A stretch of DNA of 64,000 nt from Sipunculus nudus (Eukaryota > Annelida > Sipuncula > Golfingiida > Sipunculidae), in assembly GCA_026874595.1 (NCBI GenBank), contig CM049306.1, forward strand, positions 77,083,142 through 77,147,141, given 5' to 3'. The notes beneath the pieces are model-generated. The model saw only the letters and a list, made by a program, of their open reading frames with translations, did no database searches and was not told the DNA's origin. This document shows positions 1-12,255 of this stretch, piece by piece (within the stretch, counting starts at the first letter, position 1; each line of letters begins with the position of its first letter). Both the position numbers and the translations under genes were made by a program.

Positions 1-3000
1 GGTTGCTATTGCAATTCCAGTTCCTCTATGTGAGTTTGCTCTTGAAATTCCAGTTCCTCTAGGTACGGTTGTACTTGTAATTCAAGTTCATCAAGGTAGG
101 TTTCTCTGTATTTCCAGTATCATTAGGTGAGTTTGCTCTTGTAATTCCAGTTCCTCTAGGTGAGGTTGCTCTTGTATTTCCAGTTCCTCTAGGTGTGGTT
201 GCTCTTGAAATTCGAGTTCCTCTAGGTAAGGTTGCTCTTGTAATTCAAGTTCATCTAGGTAGGTTTCTCTTGTAATTCCAGTATCTCTAGGTGAGTTTGC
301 TCTGGTAATTCCAGTTCCTCTTGGTGAGGTTGCTCTTGTAATTCCAGTTCCTCTAGGTGAGGTTGCTCTTGTAATTCCAGTTCCTCTAGGTGAGGTTGCT
401 CTTGAAATTCCAGTTCCTCTAGGTAAGGTTGCTCTTGTAATTCAAGTTTATCTACGTAGGTTTCTCTTGTTTTCCAGTATTTCTAGGTGAGTTTGCTCTT
501 GTAATTCCAGTTCCTCTAGGTGAAGTTGCTCTTTTAATTCCAGTGCCTCTAGGTAAGGTTGCTCTTGTAATTCCATTTCTTCTAGGTGAGGTTGCTCTTG
601 TAATTCAAGTTCATCTAGGTATGTTTCTCTTGTATTACCAGTATCTCTAGGTGAGGTTGCTCTTGCAATTCCAGTTCCTCTATGTGAGTTTGCTCTTAAA
701 ATTCCAGTTCCTCTAGGTAAGGTTGTACTTGTAATTCAAGTTCATCAAGGTAGGTTTCTCTGTATTTCCAGTATCATTAGGTGAGTTTGCTCTTGTAATT
801 CCAGTTCCTCTAGGTGAGGTTGCTCTTGTATTTCCAGTTCCTCTAGGTGTGGTTGCTCTTGAAATTCGAGTTCCTCTAGGTAAAGTTGCTCTTGTAATTC
901 AAGTTCATCTAGGTAGGTTTCTCTTGTAATTCCAGTATCTCTAGGTGAGTTTGCTCTGGTAATTCCAGTTCCTCTAGGTGAGGTTGCTCTTGTAATTCCA
1001 GTTCCTCTAGGTGAGGTTGCTCTTGTAATTCCAGTTCCTCTAGGTGAGGTTGCTCTTGAAATTCCAGTTCCTCTAGGTAAGGTTGCTCTTGTAATTCAAG
1101 TTTATCTACGTAGGTTTCTCTTGTTATTCCAGTATCTCTAGGTGAGTTTGCTCTTGTAATTCCAGTTCCTCTAGGTGAGATTGCTCTTGAAATTCCAGTT
1201 CCTCTAGGTAAGGTTGCTCTTGTAATACAAGTTTATCTAGGTAGGTTTCTCTTGTAATCCCAGTATCTCTAGGTGAGTTTGCTCTTGTAATTCCAGTTCC
1301 TCTAGGTGAGGTTGCTCTTGCAATTCCAGTATCTCTAGGTGAGGTTGCTCTTGTAATTCCAGTTCCTCTAGGTGAGGTTGCTCTTGAAATTCCAGTTCCT
1401 CTAGGTAAGGTTGCTCTTTTAACACAAGTTTATCTAGGTAGGTTTCTTTTGTAATTCCAGTATTAGAGAAATTCCAGTTCCTCTAGGTAAGGTTGCTCTT
1501 TTAATACAAGTTTATCTAGGTAGGTTTCTCTTGTATTTCCAGTATCTCTAGGTGAGGTTGCTCTTGTAATTCCAGTTCCTCTAGGTGAGGTTGCTCTTGT
1601 AATTCCAGTATCTCTAGGTGAGGTTGCTCTTGTAATTCCAGTTCCTCTAGGTGAGGTTGCTCTTGAAATTCCAGTTCCTCTAGGTAAGGTTGCTCTTGTA
1701 ATACAAGTTTATCTAGGTAGGTTTCTCTTGTAATTCCAGTATCTCTAGGTGAGTTTGCTCTTGTAATTCCGGTTCCTCTAGGTGAGGTTGCTATTGAAAT
1801 TCGAGTTCCTCTAGGTAAGGTTGTTCTTGTAATTCAAGTTCATCTAGGTAGGTTTCTCTTGAAATTCCAGTATCTCTAGGTGAGTTTGCTCTTGTAATTC
1901 CAGTTCCTCTAGGTGAGGTTGCTATTGTAATTCCAGTTCCTCTAGCTGAGGTTGCTCTTGTAATTCCAGTTCCTCTAGGTGAGGTTGCTCTTTTAATTCC
2001 AGTTCTTCTAGGTGAGGTTTCTCTTGTATTTCCAGTTCCTCTAGGTGCGGTTGCTCTTGAAATTCGAGTTCCTCTAGGTAAGGTTGCTCTTGTAATTCAA
2101 GTTCATCTAGGTAGGTTTTTCTTGAAATTCCAGTATCTCTAGGTGAGTTTGCTCTTGTAATTCCAGTTCCTCTAGGTGAGGTTGCTCTTGTAATTCAAGT
2201 TCCTCTAGCTGAGGTTGCTCTTGTAATTCCAGTTCCTCTAGGTGAGGTTGCTCTTGAAATTCCAGTTCCTCTAGGTAAGGTTGCTCTTGTAATACAAGTT
2301 TATCTAGGTAGGCTTCTCTTGTACTTCCAGTATCTCTAGGTGAGTTTGCTCTTGTAATTTCAGTTCCTCTAGGTGAGGTTGCTCTTGTAATTCAAGTATA
2401 TCTACGTAGGTGTCTCTTGTTATTCCAGTATCTCTAGGTGAGTTTGCTCTTGTAATTCCAGCTCCTCTAGGTGAGGTTGCTCTTGTAATTCCAGTACCTC
2501 TAGGTGAGGTTGCTCTTGAAATTCCAGTTCCTCTAGGTAAGGTTGCTGTTGTAATTCAAGTTCATCTAGGTAGGTTTCTCTTGTTTTTCCAGAATTTCTA
2601 GTTGAGTTTGCTCTTGTAATTCCAGTTCCTCTAGGTGAGGTTGCTCTTTTAATTCCAGTTCTTCTAGATGAGGCTGCTCTTGTATTTCCAGTTGCTCTAG
2701 GTGCGGTTGCTCTTGAAATTCCAGTTCCTCTAGGTAAGGTTGCTCTTGTAATACAAGTTTATCTAGGTAGGTTTCTCTTGTTATTCCAGTATCTCTAGGT
2801 GAGTTTGCTCTTGTAATTCCAGCTCCTCTAGGTGAGGTTGCTCTTGTAATTCCAGTACCTATAGGTGAGGTTGCTCTTGAAATTCCAGTTCCTCTAGGTA
2901 AGGTTGCTCTTGTAATTCAAGTTTATCTAGGTAGGTTTCTCTTGTTTTTCCAGTATTTCTAGGTGAGTTTGCTCTTGTAATTCCAGTTCCTCTAGGTGAG

Positions 3001-3690
3001 GTTGCTCTTTTAATTCCAGTTCCTCTAGGTGAGGTTGCTCTTGTATTTCCAGTTGCTCTAGGTGCGGTTGCTCTTGAAATTCGAGTTTCTCTAGGTAAGG
3101 TTGCTCTTGTAATTCAAGTTCATCTAGGTAGGTTTCTCTTGTTTTTCCAGTATCTCTAGGTGAGTTTGCTCTTGTAATTCCAGTTCCTCTAGGTGAGGTT
3201 GCTCTTGTAATTCCAGTTCCTCTAGCTGAGGTTGCTCTTGTAATTTCAGTTCTTCTAGGTGAGGTTGCTCTTGAAATTCCAGTTCCTCTAGGTAAGGTTG
3301 CTCTTGTAATACAAGTTTATCTAGGTAGATTTCTCTTGTAATTCCAGTATCTCTAGGTGAGTTTGCTCTTGTAATTCCAGTTCCTCTAGTTGAGGTTGCT
3401 CTTGTAATTCCAGTACCTCTAGGTGAGGTTGCTCTTGAAATTCCAGTTCCTCTAGGTAAGGTTGCTCTTTTAATTCCAGTTCCTCTAGGTGAGGTTGCTC
3501 TTGTAATTCCAGTACCTCTAGGTGAGATTGCTCTTGAAATTCCAGTTCCTCTAGGTAAGTTTGCTCTTGTAATTCAAGTTCATCTAGGTAGGTTTCTCTT
3601 GTTTTTCCAGTATCTCTAGGTGAGTTTGCTCTTGTAATTCCAGTTCCTCAAGGTGAGGTTGCTCTTATAATTCCAGTTCCTCTAGGTGAG
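1..3690. repeat. 33-bp minisatellite with higher-order structure
   Basis: More than 100 head-to-tail units of about 33 bp, already under way at base 1 and ending near 3690. Three unit types alternate: one with 'attccagttcctctaggtga', one with 'attcaagttcatctaggta', one with 'ttccagtatctctaggtga'. The order of variants repeats: the block starting at base 1 recurs at 655 with the same rare variants (for example 'tcatcaagg' and 'tatcattagg'), a higher-order period near 654 bp. Because 33 is a multiple of three, several frames stay open over many units, giving repetitive peptides on both strands; I see no start, splice or codon signal that makes these genes. Confidence 0.97.
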
Positions 3691-5310
3691 GTGGACCCAA
3701 TTAAGGGGAATAAATAAGATCATCCATCCTGTAGAAAAGCAACCCCCTGGGGATATGTTAAATCCCATAAATTGAGATAGACAATGAGAACTCTTTATTT
3801 TGAATAGATTCTGTTTCAAAACATGCTGCAGATTTTATTGCATTCCAGGGAATTCCAATAACCAAAACAAACCATCTCTGCAGGAACGGTTAAGGTATAT
3901 TGATAAAGAAAACTTAGTGAGTTATTACCTCTAAGATAGATACTAAAATTAATTAAATATTGACCTTTATAGTAAAGAGTTATATTGTTATATTATAATA
4001 TTTATCTCTTGTGATATATTTGACCCTTAATGGTGCTTATTCTGTAACAGTTTTCGGTTTCTGTCAAGTTGATTGCACAGGTACTAAGTGGAATGATTTT
4101 GATAAAGTTATGTTTTATTCTGATTGATTAGTATGATTAATACCTATTCACATATATTAGCCATTATCCATCATTTTGCTTATCAGATCAAATGGAGAAA
4201 CAGGGGCATCCCTTTTATGTTAATATAGTTATTTGCTGGGTCAATTATATGGAATAATTGCAGTCATGTCATGTCAGACCATCATGATAACTGGAAACTT
4301 GATGTGACACCTACACTTACACCAATGATTAAAACCTGTTTTATCCAATCCTGATTCATCCAGATTAAATCCACGGATTAAACCAGCTGCTGATTAAACT
4401 GCCGATACTGCTTGTCACATCAAGTTTTCAATTATCATGGTGGTCTGACATGACGGTTTCTTGCTGCAATTATTCCCTATAACTATTCCCTATGATTTTT
4501 ATATGGGTCTAATGTAGCCACCGTACATTTATTGTAGGGACATCGTGCAGGCAATAGGATTAGTAGCCCGTGAATAATATGATAATAGCCCCAATCAATA
4601 AAAATTAGATTACTGTATGAGAGGATGTCAATATATGAGCCCTTGCGACCTATCTGTGAGAATGCTGGTGCCTTGTAAAATAAATACATATACATGCCAA
4701 AACTTAGGTTTCTATGTACTGCAGATTTTTAAATCGTGGATGTCAATCAGATATATATGAAGTACTGTCCCTTATCCTTGAAGAAAAGTGACGACATATG
4801 ATTTCGGTCATCCTTATGTATATTTTTTAAATATTTATATAAAATCATCGAATTTGCTGTTTTTTTATCTTTATGAAATATTATATCAGGCATATTAATT
4901 TTGAAGAAATTGATCGAAAAATATCTGAATACTTTTGATTAGGAAAACTGACGGAATGTTAGAAGGGTGGAGTTGGGGGATCTCCGGTAACGCTGGAGTC
5001 GGCAGAACATCAGCCATCACCGTATCATAGCCTATTTCTTAGGCGCGCACACAGCCATATGATCCTGTCGCATATGCAGCTGAATGCATCATACTTTCCA
5101 TTATACCAATTAAACTTTTAGCTCGTGAGTTCTTGTTTATAATATCTACAGTAAATATTCAATCGAGAGTGGAAGCGGCTAAGTTTTACTTTGTGTGACC
5201 GTCATAGGGTGGTGTACGAACGTACACTGTATTGAAAAGGGGCCACTTCACAATCATGTACTTTGTACGTTCTGTAAACTTCTCTGTCAATAAGCGCGTT
5301 GGCTTATGAC
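3691..5310. other. intergenic, no gene seen
   Basis: AT-rich single-copy DNA between the minisatellite and the PAQR upstream region. The only structure I see is the inverted-repeat element at 4251-4476. Open frames here are short and show no family resemblance. Confidence 0.6.
4251..4476. mobile_element. MITE-like inverted-repeat element
   Basis: A left arm starting 'ggaataattgcag' and running through 'catgtcagaccatcatgat' and 'aaacttgatgtgaca' is mirrored by a right arm at about 4411-4476. The arms are roughly 60 bp and imperfect, separated by about 100 bp holding several 'gattaaa' motifs. Size and layout fit a non-autonomous DNA element or foldback relic; no second copy is visible in the window, so mobility is inferred. 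Confidence 0.6.
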
Positions 5311-5320
5311 GCGCATGCGC
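5311..5320. promoter_or_regulatory. NRF1-like palindrome
   Basis: The perfect palindrome gcgcatgcgc, in a short GC-richer patch (5290-5325), matches the core of the NRF1 consensus. It lies about 790 bp upstream of the PAQR start codon. A promoter role is inference. Confidence 0.35.
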
Positions 5321-5874
5321 ATTAATGAATATTTAAATGAGATCCTAAAGCACACGACAGTGAGGTCTCGGAAGATCACTTGCGTCGTTTCAAACTTTAG
5401 CCAGCCCACTAATGATCTTAACATCCAGCCTGATTTGAGCGAGTCTCGTGGATATGGTTTTGACAATATGATCGTGAATTAATTATTTCCAAGGAAAGGA
5501 ATAAGATCATGTACCACTTTCAAAGATATATGACTACTACTGTGTAAGCAGACTTAAGTAAGATCAAATGTGTTGAGACATGATCGAATGCATGATAAAT
5601 GTCTCAGAACTTCGATGACAGGCGCTCGTGAATGTGGTCCAAAATATATATGAATTGTATATTGCCCTAACGGCACGCATTCAATAACTACCGATAAACA
5701 TATGTACATGAATAGCAGAAAAAAAAAACGCTGATCGAACTTGTCTATTGACGCATAACCTCTGTGCACCAGTCGGTGATCCCTTGTGCCTCCAGGCTCA
5801 TGCAACAGTCACAACAACCTCAATACCCGAATAGCCGCACGAGTGCAGAAAGGTTACAACAAAGGTATATAAAT

Positions 5875-5935
5875 ATAGATCTTTTATTACAACGCTGTTA
5901 TGTACATATAGATCTTTTATTACAACGCTGTTATG
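5875..5935. repeat. 33-bp tandem duplication
   Basis: Two adjacent copies of a 28-bp identical core (containing 'gatcttttattacaacgc') with a period of 33 bp. Confidence 0.9.
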
Positions 5936-6105
5936 GAGACCACGTGTTGTCGGGAGAGGTACGGGCGGCTGTTATCAAAGCCAATGTTTATCATTTGATT
6001 TAGTACTGAGGCTTACTGAAGCTCCTGAAAAGCAATTCAAAATATAACTTTATCAGTTGTGACGCATCTGTTCCAGCGAGACACGGAGAAACTAAAAGAA
6101 CTAAT

Positions 6106-6177
6106 ATGTCGCTGCTAGATGGCACTGCATGTAACCGTCAAGCCCGGGAATTGCCCAAAACTGGTCTGGAAGGATGG
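6106..6177 (+). CDS. PAQR-like gene, exon 1
   Basis: 24 codons from ATG at 6106 to the donor GTACGT at 6178, phase 0. On its own this exon is too short to recognise; it is supported because a diverged copy of exactly this stretch, including 45 bp of 5' leader and the donor region, sits at 23738-23859 next to a diverged copy of exon 2. Confidence 0.6.
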
Positions 6178-6454
6178 GTACGTAATGTCTAATAATTAGT
6201 TATCTTTAAACTTTGTATTAATTGATTGATTGTGGTTATTAATCTGTCTTATGGGTTTCTTTATGTTAATAAGTTATAATAAATCCACCCTTTTTTAATT
6301 ATAAATTTTAATATTTAAGATGTCTGTAAATACTAATAATGATACACCGATATTTTAAAATTTTGTCAACTGAATGTCATCATAATCTACTGTTCATACC
6401 CGTCTCCAGGGAAATGTTGATTGAAAACCGTTACTTTTTATGGCAATATATTTA

Positions 6455-6522
<68 letters not shown>

Positions 6523-6947
6523 CTATTAACTCATGTAATTCAACTAAACTTGTGTCATTATGACCACTTGCCTAGACAGTTTCTCGTATGAAACCTAACA
6601 TGTGTATACTTTATGGGAACACAGGAGTTGTCAGAGTAACGGAACTATTACGATTATAAGGGAGTTCTGATGAGTGATTAAGTAAAACATGTATTGGTAT
6701 CATCAAACCAAACCACTTTTAACTTAGCAATGCAGTATGAAGGAACATGTATTAGATGAGCTCGTTCATTTCAAGGTGACTTGATTGTGCAGAAATAAAG
6801 CGTTTTAGAATTTGTGTACGGTTAAAATAAAACACACGAAGTAGACTTAGTGTAGACTGTTTTCTATTTCGTTTTTTGCTTAAAATATATAAACAACAGA
6901 ACAGGTTAAGGTCCAGATCCCTTATTTGAATCATGGGCGGATAAAAG

Positions 6948-7025
<78 letters not shown>

Positions 7026-9147
7026 AATTTTCAAGCAGTTTATTCAGCTATTACAGCCCCGCTTCCGCCCCCCCCCCCCCTTACTGTATCCGCCTCTGTC
7101 TATCCTATCAGGAACCTGCAAGGGTTTACGAAAACTGTATTGTTATCAATCATGAATACTTTAATCAGGCAGAAGTGATTCCGTGTGTCAATAAAGACGG
7201 TGCATGAATATTAATTAACTCTAGAAACTTTGCTACTTAAGTGTGCATGGTATAAGATCTGTAAAAAATATTAAAACGACATAATCAGGAGCAATAGTAT
7301 GCCTATTTTTCATACTATTAGTTCACTTTTATAAAGAAAGGTTTCCAGGCAAAGCTTCCCTAGCACACAGTCTCAGAACCTTTCTTTGAGCAGATTCCAT
7401 ATTATGGTTCGCCGTGTTAGTTAACACAGTCCATGTGTGTCTGTTTACAATAATAGGGCAGCAAACCCGTGGGTCCGCGCATTCGTGATTGATCCCGAAC
7501 AAAGAGTTTCATGTCCTCTGATATAAAATTGACATTACGGTCCATGGGCCGAATGAAAATTTATATTAGAACCTGCTGCAACAGTTTTTTACGATAGATC
7601 GACGGGCCTATGCTGAAATGACACGGCTACCATGCACAATGTCAGCCCATGTATCGGGTCCCATGCCCGAGTCACCGCAGAATGCGATGTTTCAGCCAGG
7701 GTGGACACATATTATATTTTTAGGGCTAAGTTGATCAAGGCATCTTCTTATTGACAGGTGTTGTGGCTCGGGTGATGCAGTTTATGTTGACGCTCTGTTT
7801 AGGTTGACGCCTGTGATCGCTCCCTGTCAAATATTTTAACACGCGCGTACATGAGTAAGCCAACGAATTCAGGGCAATATTTTGGCAGCTACCAATTTAT
7901 TTGAAAGAGAAGACGCTATATTTCGTGTTAGGTCAACATGTGTGATACGTGATAAGGCCCATTTATATGTACATCAACATGCTTATACGTTAATATGGTA
8001 ATACGATAAAGCGATCAGCGCTATATACCTTGAATTTCGATAATGTCACTGGCTATATTGTACACTACTGATTATTACTTTCAATATAAGAATAATTCCA
8101 ATTCCGAGTGTTTGCTTTACATGAAGAAGCCTTTAAAGTATTTACTTTGTTTTAATTTCAGATTAAGTGGATAGTCAGCTGCACTCATCTCCAAACGTGT
8201 TCTTCCCATAATATTCCAGAGGACGCCAGAGAGCCGTTTATATTCTCGGGATACAGAGCTGTCGGGACAAGCTTCACCGATTGCCTTCGCAGCTTCTTTC
8301 AGTTACATAATGAAACGTTGAATATTTGGACGCACATAGCTGCCACAGTCTGTTTTATCTTCATTCTTTATATGTCTTGTGTGAAGCGATAGAATCAAGA
8401 GATATTCTTAACCGGATACCCTGCTTTATCTTTGCTGTCTGTCAAATGTTATGTTTCATTGGAAGCACAATCGCTCATGGTTTTAATTGTATGTCTATAA
8501 CGATGCATAAAGTCTTGTTTCTTGTAGATTACGCAGGAATTGGTATGCATGGGCTTGGGGCCGCAATATGCTATATTGAATATATACCCATTGACTGGCA
8601 CATGTTTTCAAAACGAAACCAAGAACATTGTGCGGCGATATTAGCCATGGTGTTTGCAGTAGCTGGATGCAGTATCCCGCATATTTACCTGGAACGATGT
8701 CTGCTCAAGCAGATCCTGAAAGCAGCAGCTTTTGGTATAGTGGCATTTGTAGGAAACATGCCAATAGTGCAATATCTTACACAGCTTTCAAAGGAAAACC
8801 CACAGGAGTTCTTTGAAGTATACCATCATTTCGTTTCCATGGTAATATTCTTGGTTTTCCTGGCTTTCTTCTTAGCTTCAAGTGTGCCTGAACGTTTCGC
8901 TGAAAGGACTTTTGACACATATGGTCACAGTCACCAGTGGTTTCATATATGTGGTTTCTTAATGGGAAATGCCCAGTATAGACTTGTTCATCGGATTTCT
9001 CGCTTAAATAATTTAGATTCACCTAGGATTTCATGTATTAGTGGTCTCTTCACCTTCTTTGCCGGAATTTCGTGTAACATAATTCTGATTACGTTCTTCG
9101 CAAAAGAGACCAAAAGACTGACAAAGAGAAAGACAAAAGAATCCTAG
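6106..9147 (+). CDS. PAQR family membrane progestin receptor-like gene, frameshifted
   Basis: Seven-transmembrane receptor family (progestin and adipoQ receptors), membrane progestin receptor branch; members sit in plasma or internal membranes and respond to progestogens, and the fold is related to ceramidases. Exons 6106-6177 and 8162-9147 join in phase 0 through a GTACGT donor and a tttcag acceptor. The second exon holds the family signatures: an FSGYR stretch, HNETLNIWTH before the first membrane helix, STIAHGF in helix 2, and GHSHQWFH before the last helices, ending in a Lys/Arg-rich tail. The frame must change once between 8344 and 8386: the upstream frame hits TAG at 8384 while the downstream frame carries everything from helix 1-2 on. 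Spacing between the motifs equals that of the family, so this is one small indel, either a real inactivating allele or an assembly error. Which vertebrate PAQR it pairs with is not resolved. Confidence 0.85.
6453..6518. repeat. (TA)n microsatellite
   Basis: Nearly pure TA dinucleotides in the PAQR intron. Confidence 0.97.
6949..7022. repeat. (TG)n(TA)n(GA)n compound microsatellite
   Basis: Three dinucleotide tracts in series in the PAQR intron, followed by a C-run at 7069-7080. Confidence 0.97.
8162..9147 (+). CDS. PAQR-like gene, main exon (carries the frameshift)
   Basis: Begins after 'ttttaatttcag' and ends at TAG 9145-9147. Bases 8162-8386 read in one frame (N-terminal domain through helix 1), and from about 8350 to 9147 in the next frame (helices 1/2 to C-terminus). 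The second-frame part has no further stop or indel, unlike an old pseudogene. Confidence 0.85.
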
Positions 9148-9485
9148 CAACGATGATCAGATAAGACAGACACGTTGGCTACGTGTGGGTTTTATACCGA
9201 GTTGAACAAATGTTACCCACCTCTCTTTCCATCTAAACAAACGACTTGATTTCAAACATAGTACTCCTTGTTCTTTAACCGTCCACGAAACAAGTAGTAA
9301 AACTACAGCAATGCCGACGCGGCATACATCAATATGTAATCTGGTTGTTTTTTTGGTGACACATATTCCGTAGCACATACTGTTTTAAACTTATGCATGC
9401 ATATGGTCTGGAGCCTATACCCCGCCCCACAGTAAATACTAGATTTCTGCCAAGTTTGTTAAATAAGAGCACTTTGTTGACTATA

Positions 9486-9491
9486 AATAAA
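9486..9491 (+). terminator. putative polyadenylation signal of the PAQR gene
   Basis: AATAAA 339 bases after the stop codon; the first canonical hexamer seen downstream on this strand. Use of it is inferred. Confidence 0.4.
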
Positions 9492-12005
9492 TGCAATAAT
9501 CTTCTTGATATGACTAAATTTCTTTAGAGTATCAATGAATGTACATACACACCTATGTAATATACACGCGCGCCATTCGCTATATTTTTTTGCTGAATAA
9601 TTAATTTTATACACCGTCGATCAATATTTAACATTTTAGAAAAAGATACTGTTATTCATATACTAAATATCTTAAGTCGACTCTCCGGCATAAAAACAGA
9701 TTACTGGCTCAGGAGTGTCATTACAACTAAGTCTAAGGAACGCATTAAGGCCTAATGAAGATGCAAATATTTTCGTCATTTCCGACAACGCTTCATGGCC
9801 TACAGGTACACTGTCAATCAACATAAACCAGACCAATCGTTAGCATTTTTTGTGTACTTTCAAATTATATCAAACATGACCGAAAAAAATTCCGTTTTAA
9901 CCCAGCACATTGGTAAGCTCTTCGGCATGTTTGTTGAATTTATGACCATATGAACACAAGCATGGCTCGCACGGGTTACAGGACGCAGGCAGCTTTCAGG
10001 CGGTACAGAAATGACCCGTGTCCATGGAGAAAGTGTTTCAGTTTGGGTTGTGAGCTCACATGTATACTTTTGTGTTAATTTATCATTCTTAGCATAATAT
10101 TGAGACTATGGCCCGTTTACCACAATATGAATGCAACCTGATGCAGGAACACTGCGATACATTCCTTGATATAACTTGTATCACGACGCGAGTAGGCTTA
10201 CTAGCCCAATTATTCGATTTCCTACTGAGTCGGGTTGTAGCGGCTAAAAGAGTTGTAGATGTGTTTTTATTCTGACCTGTGGCTCCTACGACCTGTGTTT
10301 TCTCTGAGCCCTATTGTGGCGTAGTACGGTAAAAATACCTGAAGTAATATACACATGTATATATCTGTTTAGCACTACACCGAAGTAGAGGTTAGAATTA
10401 ATCGTCGGATTTCCCTTTTCTGTGGAAATCTTCTATGTAGGTCACATCAGGGAAAAATGATGTATGCAAAATTTTCAAGCACAGGTCCGAAAACACCGCT
10501 TAACTATAAGAGTGTACAATGCATAACTTCAGTTGAAATATGTATACAAAAATTGACAATACCATTATTATACATATTTGTGATGAACGACTGTTCCTAT
10601 TCCGAGCCAGGGAATTAAAATAAATATTAATGTCCCTTGTCATAGTTTTCTTTTGCACATTATTCAAGGTGTCTGTGGGGAATAAAACAGGTGTGGGTAT
10701 TTGAGTGTGTGTGTGCCAAGAACATCTGATTACTTTATAACAAAATGTTGTGCATCAATTACCAAAATAAGCTTTCAGTGTGTTGTGGAAGGTTTCATGC
10801 CTAGCGTAGAGATTAATGACGTCACCATGCAATTTTTGCTCAGTTCCCTGACACACAACATAATGACGAATATTAACGGGTTATGCTAATACAATTATTG
10901 ATTCTTAGTGCCATTTGATGTTCGCATAACATAATACCTCTGAAGAAGATACCAATACTGCATACCTTTGAACATGCGCATTAGAGGCAGATGAAGTACA
11001 ATTTAAGATGGCAGGTATTATATTGTCAGTTATTATTCAAGTCCTTGCGTAACATTTGATAGAAATTTTTAGAATAAAGCATTATTTTGAAATTTCACAC
11101 CAGATTGCGCTAACAGGTAATCCCAGTATTTTAGTATTACTGTAAATTATATATGACGTATCAGAAAGCTACGCATCCCTCTTGAGGACATGAGCATAAA
11201 ATTATTAATCTCGAGCAAGATAATATTTATTTATTCATGTCTCCAACGCGGACTCCGTACAAAGCACCTTATAGGCCCATTATAAGACCCATTACATCAC
11301 AGCATAAAAAGATCACCGACTCCTTAATCTGGATCAACTTCTTACATAAACTAATCCTGTTTTATAAGGAAATATATGAATATCTTTTATTGGCTTGTAT
11401 TGTATTAAACAGATACACACACGGCCAGACTTACATCGAATAACATCCGCAAAAGGTCATTAGTAGGATGGAAGGATGCAAATACTAGATGAAAGAACAT
11501 AAAATCGACCTACTGGATAATTCACAAACACATATAACTGAAAGACTGTTTCACCAACGGTTTTCGCTGAGAAGATTGTACTTTCCATGTAAACGTTTCC
11601 TTTCCTTCTTAAAGAAAACACATGAGAATAAAAGATAAAAAAAAATAATAGTAAATAACCATAATGTCTATGATATATTTTACTCCTCTGTGGCCGCAAA
11701 TCTGAATGTCCGAATTTTGATCTTGACGTGTCGGGAACGATGCCCAATATGTCCTCTACGGGTCATTTTACAAATTTGTCCATTAATCCTTTGGAATTTG
11801 ACATTTTTTGACATATCGCGAAGAGTTTATCAAAATTCAAAATAAAAATTTGTTACATTTAACGGAAACAGCTATTTCACATTTCACGTGTGCATGTTTA
11901 CAAAATTTTACTAAGGTGAAGGTCTTACCATAAGAAAACCAATGTTTATCTGATTTACTTTGAAACAATTCTTACCGAACATACGGACTACATCACTCTC
12001 TCTAC
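9492..12005. other. intergenic region between PAQR and DHRS11-like genes
   Basis: No coding exon recognised. It holds one copy of a dispersed repeat (9676-10240). The remainder is AT-rich single-copy DNA. Confidence 0.6.
9676..10240 (+). repeat. dispersed repeat family A, copy 1
   Basis: About 565 bp matching 15838-16404 in the same orientation, with shared blocks such as 'gatgcaaatattttcgtcat' and 'gttgtgagctcacatgtata', single-base differences and small indels throughout. No open frame is shared between copies, and no terminal repeats are obvious. Class unknown. Confidence 0.9.
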
Positions 12006-12014
12006 TATATTTAT
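12006..12014 (+). promoter_or_regulatory. possible TATA element of the DHRS11-like gene
   Basis: 'tatatttat' about 110 bases upstream of the start codon, following a pyrimidine-rich 'actctctctact'. In AT-rich DNA this may be chance. Confidence 0.25.
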
Positions 12015-12123
12015 AGCTACGCCGCTAGTGTTTTAAAAAAACCCAGTGCATTGTAAGGCTAAGACTTAATCGGTAGGCCGCTTGTGCATTGTGTGGTTGG
12101 TTTGCGTAAAAAACTCATTCGCG

Positions 12124-12255
12124 ATGCAGCGCTGGATGGGCCGCGTCGCCCTGGTAACCGGAGCGTCCTCCGGTATCGGTGCTGCTGTTGCGGAAAGGCT
12201 TGTGAAGCATGGTATGAAAGTTGTGGGCTGTGCCAGGAATGTCGACAGAATCAAG
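12124..12255 (+). CDS. DHRS11: DHRS11-like exon 1
   Basis: 44 codons, phase 0, donor GTATGA. Contains the Rossmann glycine motif. The ATG is chosen because [13 protein letters not shown] aligns at the family's usual distance from the N-terminus. Confidence 0.93.

Noticed and set aside
1237-2601. Open frames in the first minisatellite coding Leu/Glu-rich or Val/Pro-rich repeat peptides
   Set aside because: They follow from a 33-bp unit (multiple of three) lacking stops; frames exist on both strands, are broken by every odd-length unit, and have no gene signals.
8777-9022. Minus-strand frame of 81 codons
   Set aside because: Shadow of the PAQR exon; its likeness to a frame at 22997-23179 is explained by the inverted PAQR copy.
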